DNA from: Anabaena catenula FACHB-362
Lineage (GTDB): Bacteria > Cyanobacteriota > Cyanobacteriia > Cyanobacteriales > Nostocaceae
Direction: 5' to 3'
DNA length: 64,000 nt
Assembly (NCBI RefSeq): GCF_014698735.1
Contig: NZ_JACJTQ010000001.1
Location: 124,001-188,000 of the forward strand
Positions 30,030-37,723 of the stretch are shown piece by piece (within the stretch, counting starts at the first letter, position 1; the number at the start of each line of letters is the position of its first letter). The notes below the pieces were generated by a model that worked only from the letters and a program-made list of their open reading frames with translations, searched no databases and was not told the DNA's origin. Position numbers and translations under genes: made by a program.

Positions 30030-32774
30030 CTAACTATCTTGAAACTGATACCATTTCGGAGGAATTTCTGCTGGGTTCTGACAAATTACTGGTAGCCAAG
30101 TCGCACAAGGAAATTCATCTTCTAAACCTTGTAGCTTAGAACGTGCCTCACGTACAGATTGATACAAAGGTTTATCACTAGAAAATTCTGTCAGAAAATT
30201 CTTTAAAAATTCCTGTGCTACTTTATCGGGTACTGGTTCTCGCATCACAATCATTTGAGGAATATGTAAATCCGCTAAATTAGTGGCTATTCCCAAACCA
30301 TCACAGGAGTTAAAAATTGCCAGGTGCAAACCCTGACTAATAGCTTTTGTCATAGCATTTTTTAACTCAGCAATTGTTAAACTATCAGTTTTGTTAATGT
30401 GAAAATAACCAATTTCTTCTGTTTCAGATTGAGTAAAACTGTGTCCAGCAAAAAAGAGGATATCCCAAGGTTGTAGCCAAAGTTCATCATTTAGCACTTG
30501 GCGTTTGGGTTCTACTAAAAAGTTTACTTCTGCATTTGCTAATTGTTCAAGTAAAAATCTATCTTTTTGTGTATTAATACCAGTGCTATCTCCCAATATT
30601 GCTAATATTTTTACATGAGATTTCGATGATTGAGACTTTTCTTTTTTTTCATAAACAGTTGAAGAAAGAGCAATTTCGGCTTGAGGATAACGTTCAAAAA
30701 AATCCCACAGTTGCAATGGTATCCGTCGTAATTGGCTATCTTCTGTTTGCAGAAGCATCCGAATAGATTCTGAGGGATTTAATTTTTCTAGTAATTGCTC
30801 TTTAACAGGGCGAAATAATTCGGAATTTAACCATAAGTTCACTTGCTTTTTTAACGCATCTGCCAATTTATCGCATTCTCTGAATAATTCTCGCTTGCTA
30901 ATATTGGTAACTTGTGTTTCTGGAAACTTGATTCGCAAAATTCCCTGTAAACTTTGACGATATGCAGTTTGCCATTGATGATATGCTAAAGCTAATTCTG
31001 AAGCTGGAGGTAATTGACCCGTGAATTCAAAATATGGGCTTTCTCCTTCTAAGCTAATTTGTAGTGTAACTGGAAATCCTGTACTTAAATCACCTTGACC
31101 TAATTTTAAAATTACTAACTTTCCCTCTGGTGATTTTTTCACAGTAGGGGCTAAAATTTCGATAAATTTTTTTAAGTCATTTAAATGTTCATCTTTATCT
31201 TTTAATTGTGCTTGATATCTTGCTTCTAACTGTTGGAGAGCGAATTCATAATTTTGAGTAATTTCCGCGTGGATTTTTCCCTTATCAGTTGCTTGTGGTA
31301 CATCTACACGCACCACAACAACACCATCACCCTTATTTTCAATACTTTTAATTGTTAAAGGGATATCTTCATTTTCTATTTTTACTTTTGCTAAAGCCGC
31401 AGATAAAGCCTGTAAATCTAAACCATTACGGAAAATACAATCAACAGTATTTATCGCTACTTGAAATAATTTAGTAAATTCTCCAAGAGCAAATTCTCCA
31501 CTGCTAGGACGACGTTCTTGTTGATTATTCAAAAGATAAACATAATCACAAATCACTTCTTCTAATTGAGTTGTATTGTCAATATTCCAAGATTCTATAC
31601 AAGCTCCAGTTAAATTTGCTTTTTGAAAGTTTGTACCTGTAGCTTGAGTTTTAGTAAGATTTGCATATTCTAAATTTGCACCTTCTAAGGTTGCTTGACT
31701 AATATCACTTTCGGTTAAATTAGCATAACTTAGGTCTGCACCTGCGAGGTTTGCACCCTTAAGATTGCAACCTGCAAAAGACTTTTGCCAACCTCTTTTA
31801 GTAACAAGCAAACTTCTCACTTTTGGGTTATTTAAAATAGTACTACCAAACATAGCATAGTCAAGTTGTTTGGCAGAATAAAAGTTGCTATGAATTAGAG
31901 TTACTTTTCTTATATCTATAGTTTTGAGATTAGCATTGATAAAGTTAGCTGATCTGATGTCAGCATTTCTAAAACAGGTTCCACGAATGCTAACTAATGC
32001 AACAGCTAGTTTGCCAACTAAATTGTATTTTTCATTGAAATTTATAGCTTGCCAACTAACATAACCATTAAGCAACGTTACGAAAATATTCACGCTGATA
32101 GCACCAATAAAGATTTCAATAAAATCACTAACAATATCTCCAGTAGAAAAACCCATAATAACAGCCATTTTCGCAACAACAAGAGAGCCAGGAATTACTC
32201 CAATTATGCTTAAGGTAATTACTGTTATAGCAAAATAAATAGCAATTATTCCCGCAATAGTACAAGCTATTGTTCCAATCAAAAAAGCAACTGTAATGGC
32301 AACTAGAAAAGAGCCAGTAATAAATGGTATAACTACTACTTGAGGAAATATTCCAGCAAATATTCCACAAAAAGCTCCCGCAATGGTGCTAATAATGATG
32401 ACAGCTACTAAAGCATCTCTTATCCCTCGGAAAATAGTAACAGCAAATAAAACTGTAAGCGCAGTAAATGATGCCAAAAAAATATAAAGATTTGTACTAT
32501 AAGAAGCCTTAAGTACAAAAGTTACTAAATAAGTACCCGAAAATCCTGAAAAAATGCCTGATATTATAGATAGTAAAAACGAAACTATGAGCAAAAAAGT
32601 TGCCCAATCATTTTTAATACCAGCTTTCACATTTTGAAAATTAGCATTTCTCAGAATAGCATTAGTAAAATTTGCACCCCGAATATCGGCGTTACTAAAG
32701 TCTGCACCTGTAAGGTTTTGACCACTAAAGTCATGACCTTGAAGATTTTTCCCTGCAAAGTTAAGAAGCATCAA
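30030..32774 (-). CDS. pentapeptide-repeat, membrane and CHAT (caspase-like protease) protein
   Basis: 914 residues. Residues 1-50 are pentapeptide repeats (NLTGADFSNADIRGANFTNA). ~55-250 hold about six hydrophobic helices, Gly/Ile-rich. A second pentapeptide block follows (~265-395). A linker with coiled-coil character covers ~500-560. The C-terminal CHAT domain (~720-910) contains ILFFAGHSFTQSE (catalytic His, ~775) and LAIFNSCDGLGIATNLAD (catalytic Cys, ~825), both intact. It is thus a membrane-anchored putative cysteine protease with the active domain probably cytoplasmic. It lies 77 bp after a DUF1822/HEAT gene, and a sigma-like factor lies upstream on the same strand. Possible roles are defence, stress response or regulated cell death. 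Confidence 0.88.
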   Translation of the reverse strand: MMLLNFAGKNLQGHDFSGQNLTGADFSNADIRGANFTNAILRNANFQNVKAGIKNDWATFLLIVSFLLSIISGIFSGFSGTYLVTFVLKASYSTNLYIFLASFTALTVLFAVTIFRGIRDALVAVIIISTIAGAFCGIFAGIFPQVVVIPFITGSFLVAITVAFLIGTIACTIAGIIAIYFAITVITLSIIGVIPGSLVVAKMAVIMGFSTGDIVSDFIEIFIGAISVNIFVTLLNGYVSWQAINFNEKYNLVGKLAVALVSIRGTCFRNADIRSANFINANLKTIDIRKVTLIHSNFYSAKQLDYAMFGSTILNNPKVRSLLVTKRGWQKSFAGCNLKGANLAGADLSYANLTESDISQATLEGANLEYANLTKTQATGTNFQKANLTGACIESWNIDNTTQLEEVICDYVYLLNNQQERRPSSGEFALGEFTKLFQVAINTVDCIFRNGLDLQALSAALAKVKIENEDIPLTIKSIENKGDGVVVVRVDVPQATDKGKIHAEITQNYEFALQQLEARYQAQLKDKDEHLNDLKKFIEILAPTVKKSPEGKLVILKLGQGDLSTGFPVTLQISLEGESPYFEFTGQLPPASELALAYHQWQTAYRQSLQGILRIKFPETQVTNISKRELFRECDKLADALKKQVNLWLNSELFRPVKEQLLEKLNPSESIRMLLQTEDSQLRRIPLQLWDFFERYPQAEIALSSTVYEKKEKSQSSKSHVKILAILGDSTGINTQKDRFLLEQLANAEVNFLVEPKRQVLNDELWLQPWDILFFAGHSFTQSETEEIGYFHINKTDSLTIAELKNAMTKAISQGLHLAIFNSCDGLGIATNLADLHIPQMIVMREPVPDKVAQEFLKNFLTEFSSDKPLYQSVREARSKLQGLEDEFPCATWLPVICQNPAEIPPKWYQFQDS

Positions 32775-32851
32775 TAATACTATTATGTAAATGAATTTAA
32801 TGTAGGTAGGGTTATTACTAATTTTTCCATAACCTACATAGTTTAATTGAA

Positions 32852-34216
32852 CTAAATCACAAAATCTTCATGAAAATTAGCATCACCTAAAGTTAGTTTT
32901 ACACTAAACTTTTCTCTCATCTCACAGGTAAATTTAAGCTGAACATAAACATCTGCACGTCTAGCAGTGACTTCACGCAATATTTCTCCAGAATCATCTA
33001 GTAATATTAACTTTAAATCTGGTGGTAAATAATCATTATTGCCTGTGGGGTAAACTTGCAACATGACACCAACATCACCATCAATTTTTTGTAAAAATGC
33101 CACAGCTAAAGCTACAGCTTTACCAGCAATATCCATACCTAAATCAATTAGTTTTATTCTTCTGACACCAGCAGCAGGATTTTCTGGGTCAATTTTCCTC
33201 AAACTTTCTACAGCTATCCACAAAGTTTCATCATCTGAGGTACTTCTCAATAAACTGACTAAAGCTTGAATTGCATCTACATTACCTACGGCAATTTCTC
33301 CTAATCGTTTAGCAGCATTTTGACGTTGATTTTCTTTATTGTCTGGTGATAATTGTTGAATAATTTCTGCTATTTCATCGCTATTTTGCTGGAAATTTTG
33401 AAAATTATGACTGCGAGTTGCTATTGCAAAGTTTGGTAACGTATAAAAATCCAGCCATTCTGATTCAAAAATATTTTGCCACCAGCGACTAAGATTAATA
33501 TATATTTTATTTATTTTGGTATTAGATTGTAATAATTCTTGTTCTACTTCTAAATACTCATTGAGAAGTTGATTGGTAAGATTCACACTTTTAACATAGG
33601 CGCGATAAGCTGCTACTGGTATTGTTAATACATCACTCCAAGCTTTTTCTTGTTTATGAAATAAAGCACTTATCGGCATATCTAAAGCTTTTCTTTTTCC
33701 TACTTTTAATCCCAATCTTTCAATATCAAAAGTTTCTGGAGGCTGATTTAATAACCCATGATGATAGTCTCCATTAGTTAGCAACATATCATAAATATCA
33801 CGTGATAATCTCTTTCCAATCGGTTGTAATAAGTTATCAGTAAGCATGGGTTTTACGTGCCAAGTTTCAGCTAATAAATCTTGTGATAAACCAGAAATAT
33901 CTGCGGGAATAAGTAAATCAACATCGGAAATAAAATTAATTTCCGCAGATAATACCATGACAGAAACAACATTCCATTCTGATTCGGTTTCACTATCTGA
34001 TTCCAACTTCATGACAATCATGACATAGCGAGATGGAGTATTACCTTGTAAAAAACTTTTAGCTTCTGTTGAGTAAAGTTTATTTTTTTCATTAGCAGAA
34101 AATTCTCCCGGAAATTGTAAATTACGGCTTAACTCCCAAATTTCTCCAGGTTGTGGTGTTGATGCGGAAAATCTTCGCGCATTAGCAGATTTATTATTAT
34201 CAAAATTTGTCAACAT
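32852..34216 (-). CDS. DUF1822 family protein with HEAT-like repeats
   Basis: ~454 residues. The C-terminal ~90 match what I know of DUF1822: VGVMLQVYPTGNNDYLPPDL, LKLILLDDSGEILREVTARR, and the closing KLTLGDANFHEDFVI. Before it (~290-350) is a HEAT-like segment: NAAKRLGEIAVGNVDAIQAL, DETLWIAVESLRKIDPENPA. The N-terminal ~280 residues open with PGEIWELSRNLQFPGEFS and are of no named family to me. The family is confined to cyanobacteria and often lies beside CHAT genes. A TTG start at 34240 is possible, but ATG 34216 with GGAAATATAAATCT upstream is preferred. It may be the CHAT substrate or regulator. Confidence 0.75.
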   Translation of the reverse strand: MLTNFDNNKSANARRFSASTPQPGEIWELSRNLQFPGEFSANEKNKLYSTEAKSFLQGNTPSRYVMIVMKLESDSETESEWNVVSVMVLSAEINFISDVDLLIPADISGLSQDLLAETWHVKPMLTDNLLQPIGKRLSRDIYDMLLTNGDYHHGLLNQPPETFDIERLGLKVGKRKALDMPISALFHKQEKAWSDVLTIPVAAYRAYVKSVNLTNQLLNEYLEVEQELLQSNTKINKIYINLSRWWQNIFESEWLDFYTLPNFAIATRSHNFQNFQQNSDEIAEIIQQLSPDNKENQRQNAAKRLGEIAVGNVDAIQALVSLLRSTSDDETLWIAVESLRKIDPENPAAGVRRIKLIDLGMDIAGKAVALAVAFLQKIDGDVGVMLQVYPTGNNDYLPPDLKLILLDDSGEILREVTARRADVYVQLKFTCEMREKFSVKLTLGDANFHEDFVI

Positions 34217-34383
34217 AGATTTATATTTCCTGATTTTCAAGGATAGCTAATTTTATTAACAAGTAAGTCCATGATTTTATGCTGAGAAATCAGGAACTTA
34301 TCAAATATTTGTTCAGTCTTTTATTGGTGATTTTTCCTTGCTGAGTCATAAATAGACATATATTTTCATGGGGATAGAAATAT

Positions 34384-34474
34384 AGGACTTACGAAAGATG
34401 TGCTTGAAAACCTGATTATTGCTATAGGTAATTGATCAACTACCGCTACTTTCGTTCTGTTTTGCATAAGTCCT
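34384..34474. repeat. MITE-like element with AGGACTTACG / GCATAAGTCCT ends
   Basis: 91 bp between the sigma-like and DUF1822 genes, with imperfect inverted ends AGGACTTACG and CATAAGTCCT. Elements with this terminal sequence are common in cyanobacteria. Confidence 0.65.
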
Positions 34475-34507
34475 GAAATAAAAAACAAAGAGAAATACCA
34501 AATTTCA

Positions 34508-35113
34508 CTACCATTTGTCTTCGGATCTCTTGCGATTATTTTTAATATTTTGCTGTTCGCGTTTGACACCATCAACGTTCACTAATCCTAATTCTATGGT
34601 GATAAGTTCAACTAATTGCTTCCAACGCTTGGAAACTTCCCCTTGACTAATTCCTAGTGCTGAGGCTTGTTGAATTTGGTTGTGATCTGCTACCCTGAGT
34701 TGCCATAGTTTGAGATAGTTCCGTTTGGAATAACGGGAATCTAGATCGATAATTGCTTGTCTGACTTTGAAAATTAACTCTGCATGAGTTACAGCGTCTA
34801 AAAGGTTAAACTCGTCAGCAATTGTATCACCCATAGATAAATCAGTTCCAGTAATGGGTGCATCTAAACTTGGGTGATTTCGCAAAGATTCTTTTTTGAC
34901 AAAATTAATAATTTCACGCTTTGCCACAACTGTAGCCCAACACGGAAATTCTTCAATTCCTCCTTGAAACTTGCCAGCGTTGAGCGCTTCATAGACTTTC
35001 ATGATAGCGTTTTGGGCAGCATCTTCCCAAGATATAGAACTGCCCCTAGTATATTTTTGGGCAATCTTGGTGATTACTTTTTCAAGTTGTGGATCAATAG
35101 GTGGATGCTTCAT
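34508..35113 (-). CDS. sigma-70-like RNA polymerase sigma factor
   Basis: 201 residues from ATG 35113 (MKHPPIDPQLEKVI). A frame to 35149 is open and also plausible, since the AGGGA site is very close to 35113. A region-2-like segment is SSISWEDAAQNAIMKVYEAL and FPCWATVVAKREIINFVKKE, the ECF-type fold in which KRE-INF contacts core and the -10. A region-4-like helix-turn-helix follows: IQQASALGISQGEVSKRWKQ. The basic C-terminal tail (NNRKRSEDKW) is unusual. It probably directs transcription of a small regulon, perhaps including the DUF1822 and CHAT genes downstream on the same strand. No anti-sigma gene is recognisable nearby. Confidence 0.8.
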   Translation of the reverse strand: MKHPPIDPQLEKVITKIAQKYTRGSSISWEDAAQNAIMKVYEALNAGKFQGGIEEFPCWATVVAKREIINFVKKESLRNHPSLDAPITGTDLSMGDTIADEFNLLDAVTHAELIFKVRQAIIDLDSRYSKRNYLKLWQLRVADHNQIQQASALGISQGEVSKRWKQLVELITIELGLVNVDGVKREQQNIKNNRKRSEDKW

Positions 35114-35149
35114 AGTCCCTGAAACTAGGTTTAAATACATAATTGCCAA

Positions 35150-35528
35150 ATCTCAGTTTATCTAGAAATAAAGTAGATACAAAGAGTACAAGAATCACTA
35201 AAAAGGGCGGCATAGCAAGTGTAGATTGCTTAGAACGACTAATATCAGGTTTATATGTTCCTGAATATTTACGTAATTTTACTGTAGAGGTATACGTAGT
35301 TAGATTAAGCACTTATCGTATAGAGTGGGTGATTGGATTTTATGCCCTGAGTGGTGACTGAATTTGGACTAAAAAGCTTTTTGAAAAAGGGTTTGATGGC
35401 TTTTTTTTATATCCTATAAAAATTTTTTAGCAAATTTTGGAATATTTTGTTTTTCTCATTTGTTGTTGAAAGTGAGGAGAAAAAACTGCTTCTCATGATT
35501 TCAAAGAATTAAATTTGAGGAAATATTC
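35150..35528. other. intergenic spacer upstream of the sigma-like and secreted-protein genes
   Basis: About 380 bp between divergent genes. Frames in it (for example 35143-35361) have no ribosome binding site or family resemblance. An A/T hairpin AAAAAGC...GCTTTTTTT lies at ~35370-35408. The plus-strand gene's site TTGAGGAAATATTC closes the region. Confidence 0.5.
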
Positions 35529-35645
35529 ATGAATCAGCATCTAAAAATTAAAAGTGCAATTCTTGGTTTAATTGTAGCTGCAACAGCTACTCCTATATCT
35601 TTTCCTATTTCCACTTCTGCTGAATCATCTACTAGTTGTGAGTAA
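35529..35645 (+). CDS. 38-residue secreted peptide
   Basis: MNQHLKIKSAILGLIVAATA then TPISFPISTSAESSTSCE and a stop. This is a full signal peptide (basic start, hydrophobic core, small residues at ISTSA) followed by only ~8 residues. GAGG lies 9 bp before the ATG. It could be a genuine tiny exported peptide or the 5' remnant of a truncated secreted protein whose body has been lost. The next gene, 52 bp on, also begins with a signal peptide. Confidence 0.5.
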   Translation: MNQHLKIKSAILGLIVAATATPISFPISTSAESSTSCE

Positions 35646-35697
35646 TAAAACTAGAATCACTTTCAATCATTAGTCTGCAATCAATAGCGAGCAATTT

Positions 35698-36417
35698 ATG
35701 AGCCGTCAAATTCAAAAACTTCTTAGTTTTACTGCTGTTGGGTTGTCCAGTTTATTGAGCTTTATCCCTAGTATCGTGTTTTCCCAACCTATCTCTGGAT
35801 ATTCTCAACCTATTTCTTCCAGTTGGTGTACTCATCTAACTGCACGACGTTTTAATGTTGATCTGAATAATGACAGAGTAATTGATGCTATTTGTCGTGA
35901 TCGAGTGACTGGTCATCTTTGGGTAGCAATTAACCGTAGAGGCGCACTCATTGAAGAGTGGGTATTTCCCAACTCTCGTTGGTGTACGCACTCAGGTGCT
36001 AGTATCTTCGTAGCTGATCAGAACAATGATGGACGTGCCGATCTCGTATGTCGTGATAGTGCAGGTTGGTCATGGGTTGACTTTGCGAATGAACGAAATT
36101 GGTTTGCTGGAACAGATCAAGCAGGTCCTAGACCTGATTTTATGATAACTAGTATTAGAAGAGGTTCAAGAGGATTGTCTGTAAGAGTTAGTAACTTAGG
36201 ATCATCTGGACAAGTAAAAGGACTAGCTTGCAACACACTTGGACGTTTTACCAGTAGAATTGAGAATTTTGTGTTGAGACAAGGTGAGAGTAGAACAATT
36301 GAACTTGCTTTAGTACCAGTATCTAGACAAATCACTAAATGTACCGTTACAGGGCTGGGAGTAGATAGGAGTGCCGAAATTTTTGTATCAAACAATACAA
36401 GAGAACAGCTTTTTTGA
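35698..36417 (+). CDS. secreted protein with FG-GAP/EF-hand-like repeats and CARDB-like end
   Basis: 239 residues. The signal peptide is KLLSFTAVGLSSLLSFIPSI ending VFSQP. Two repeats then appear: WCTHLTARRFNVDLNNDRVI with DAICRD, and WCTHSGASIFVADQNNDGRA with DLVCRDS. Their D-x-N-x-D-x-x-x-D pattern would bind calcium, as in VCBS/FG-GAP blades, and each has a matched Cys pair. The last ~90 residues (PDFMITSIRRGSRGLSVRVS, NLGSSGQVKG, GESRTIELALVPVS) resemble a CARDB beta-sandwich. It is probably periplasmic or extracellular; function unknown. Confidence 0.75.
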   Translation: MSRQIQKLLSFTAVGLSSLLSFIPSIVFSQPISGYSQPISSSWCTHLTARRFNVDLNNDRVIDAICRDRVTGHLWVAINRRGALIEEWVFPNSRWCTHSGASIFVADQNNDGRADLVCRDSAGWSWVDFANERNWFAGTDQAGPRPDFMITSIRRGSRGLSVRVSNLGSSGQVKGLACNTLGRFTSRIENFVLRQGESRTIELALVPVSRQITKCTVTGLGVDRSAEIFVSNNTREQLF

Positions 36418-37066
36418 ATTAAGATGCTTGATGAGCGCCAAAACTCCTAAGAAACACATTGCGTTGAGTCAGAAATAGGGATGAGTTCCAAGCCCAAAGC
36501 CTGAGCTTTTTTCTTCAAGTTTTTCAACGTGCGCTCTTGTTACCTTTTGCCATCTCTTCAGATAAAGGGCTGGCACTTGTAGGAGCATTAATTCATGAAA
36601 TACGCTGACATCAAATTATTATTCCCGCTATTTCCACGGTAGAAAGTTTAGCTTGGAGACGGATTGTAAAAATAGGGGAACTGAGTTGGATAAAATCACT
36701 AGATCGTATTGCCCCGGCAATGATTTTTAACCTGGCGATAGAGTAGCGATCGCTTTTATTTTAGATTTAAGCGATCGCATTTTTTAAATTTGGGATTGAA
36801 GAAGGAGTCAGGAGTCAGTAGCCAGGAGTCAGAATCAATCAGTCGAGGATTCAGACCTGCGACTGATTAAAGACCACCAAATCTACGATTTGGTGGGGGT
36901 CTTAAACCCGGTTATTCATCCGCCACTCGCACAGAATACCCAACTGAATTCTGACTACTGACTCCTGAATTCTGTTCGATAATTTTTGCAATAGGTCTAT
37001 TAATTATTTTTGTCTGAAGAAGTTACTATCATGTAAAGGGAATACTATATCAATTACCCATTACCA
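36418..37066. other. spacer made of decayed mobile DNA and repeats
   Basis: Holds a Tn3-like remnant (36543-36746). On the minus strand near 36448-36535 is a frame reading QERTLKNLKKKAQALGLELI and a short tail, which looks like the C-terminal end of a lost transposase. After that come GCGATCGC-containing palindromes (36747-36786), ACTCCTG-type heptamers, and a hairpin ACCACCAAAT/ATTTGGTGG at ~36876-36897. No intact gene. Confidence 0.55.
36543..36746 (+). pseudogene. remnant of a Tn3-family-like transposase N-terminal (DUF4158-like) region
   Basis: In one frame the sequence reads SDKGLALVGALIHEIR, then TGA, then HQIIIPAISTVESLAWRRIV and KIGELSWIKSLDRIAPAMIF before a stop. The order D-K-G-L-A-L-x-x-A-L-I-x-E-x-R / Q-x-I-I-x-P-A-x-x-T-V-E-x-L resembles the early region of Tn3-type transposases. 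It is ~68 codons with an internal stop and no flanking partner. Identification is by pattern memory only. Confidence 0.4.
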
Positions 37067-37288
37067 ATGAGTAAAAACTTACCATATATTGTCCCATCAC
37101 CTCAGCCGGAAGTTGACGAAACCTTTGCCAGCTACCAAACAACCCACCAATTCTATCATGAAGTTCACACACGTTCTGAATTTGAGCGTCATTGCCAGTG
37201 GTATTCCACAACCGCAGCCCAAAATCGCAGAGACTTAGAAAAAATGCGCGGCGAACTGAATATTATGCAGTGGTTTTGTCGCCGCTAA
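37067..37288 (+). CDS. small hypothetical protein
   Basis: 73 residues, starting MSKNLPYIVPSPQPEVDETF and containing the His/Tyr-rich stretch TTHQFYHEVHTRSEFERHCQ, ending NIMQWFCRR. It is soluble, mildly basic, and has no domain I recognise. It is convergent with ftrV, and the two stop codons are 8 bp apart. Composition looks coding (structured, mixed), and I believe similar short proteins occur in other cyanobacteria, but the function is unknown. Confidence 0.65.
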   Translation: MSKNLPYIVPSPQPEVDETFASYQTTHQFYHEVHTRSEFERHCQWYSTTAAQNRRDLEKMRGELNIMQWFCRR

Positions 37289-37296
37289 TGAATTAT

Positions 37297-37563
37297 TTAA
37301 ATAACTTCTAATTCATCCTCGCGTAAATGAGCTTTAAATTTTTTACTAAACTGGACTAAGAGTGGAAAGTTAGCGCTCACAGGTCTATCGTTCCATTGAG
37401 TAACGATAGCGCTGATTTCGCCTTCTGTACCTTTGATTTCAAAAGCCTGGCCGCGATGCTCAGGATGATGATAAACCACTACCGATTCTTTAACACGAAC
37501 GCGATCGCCAACTTTCATAACATTACTTACATTTAACTTTTGCTGTTCCACAACCATCTCCAC
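37297..37563 (-). CDS. ftrV: ferredoxin-thioredoxin reductase variable (alpha) chain
   Basis: FtrV is the SH3-like barrel subunit that stabilises the catalytic chain of ferredoxin-thioredoxin reductase, which passes photosynthetic electrons to thioredoxins. The sequence MKVGDRVRVKESVVVYHHPE followed by RGQAFEIKGTEGEISAIV and the ending KAHLREDELEVI are diagnostic. The frame starts at GTG 37563 (88 residues). Internal ATGs at 37557 and 37518 are alternatives; the last would give a ~73-residue protein matching the core family. The catalytic subunit gene ftrC is not in the window. Confidence 0.9.
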   Translation of the reverse strand: MEMVVEQQKLNVSNVMKVGDRVRVKESVVVYHHPEHRGQAFEIKGTEGEISAIVTQWNDRPVSANFPLLVQFSKKFKAHLREDELEVI

Positions 37564-37723
37564 AGCTATCCGTCACTGAAATTGCTTTAATGAACTGTTC
37601 CTCAAGATAGACTGTTGCTGCTATCCAGAGTTAGATGGTCATTTTCAGCATCGAGCGGACTCTATTACTGATTTTTCACGCTTGGATGATTTTACCATAG
37701 ATGGGCAATGGTCAAATATGACC

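Noticed and set aside
30030-32774. Calling the CHAT protein a type III-E CRISPR component
   Set aside because: No Cas7-11, crRNA array or Csx30-like gene is present; the architecture is pentapeptide plus membrane helices, not TPR-CHAT.
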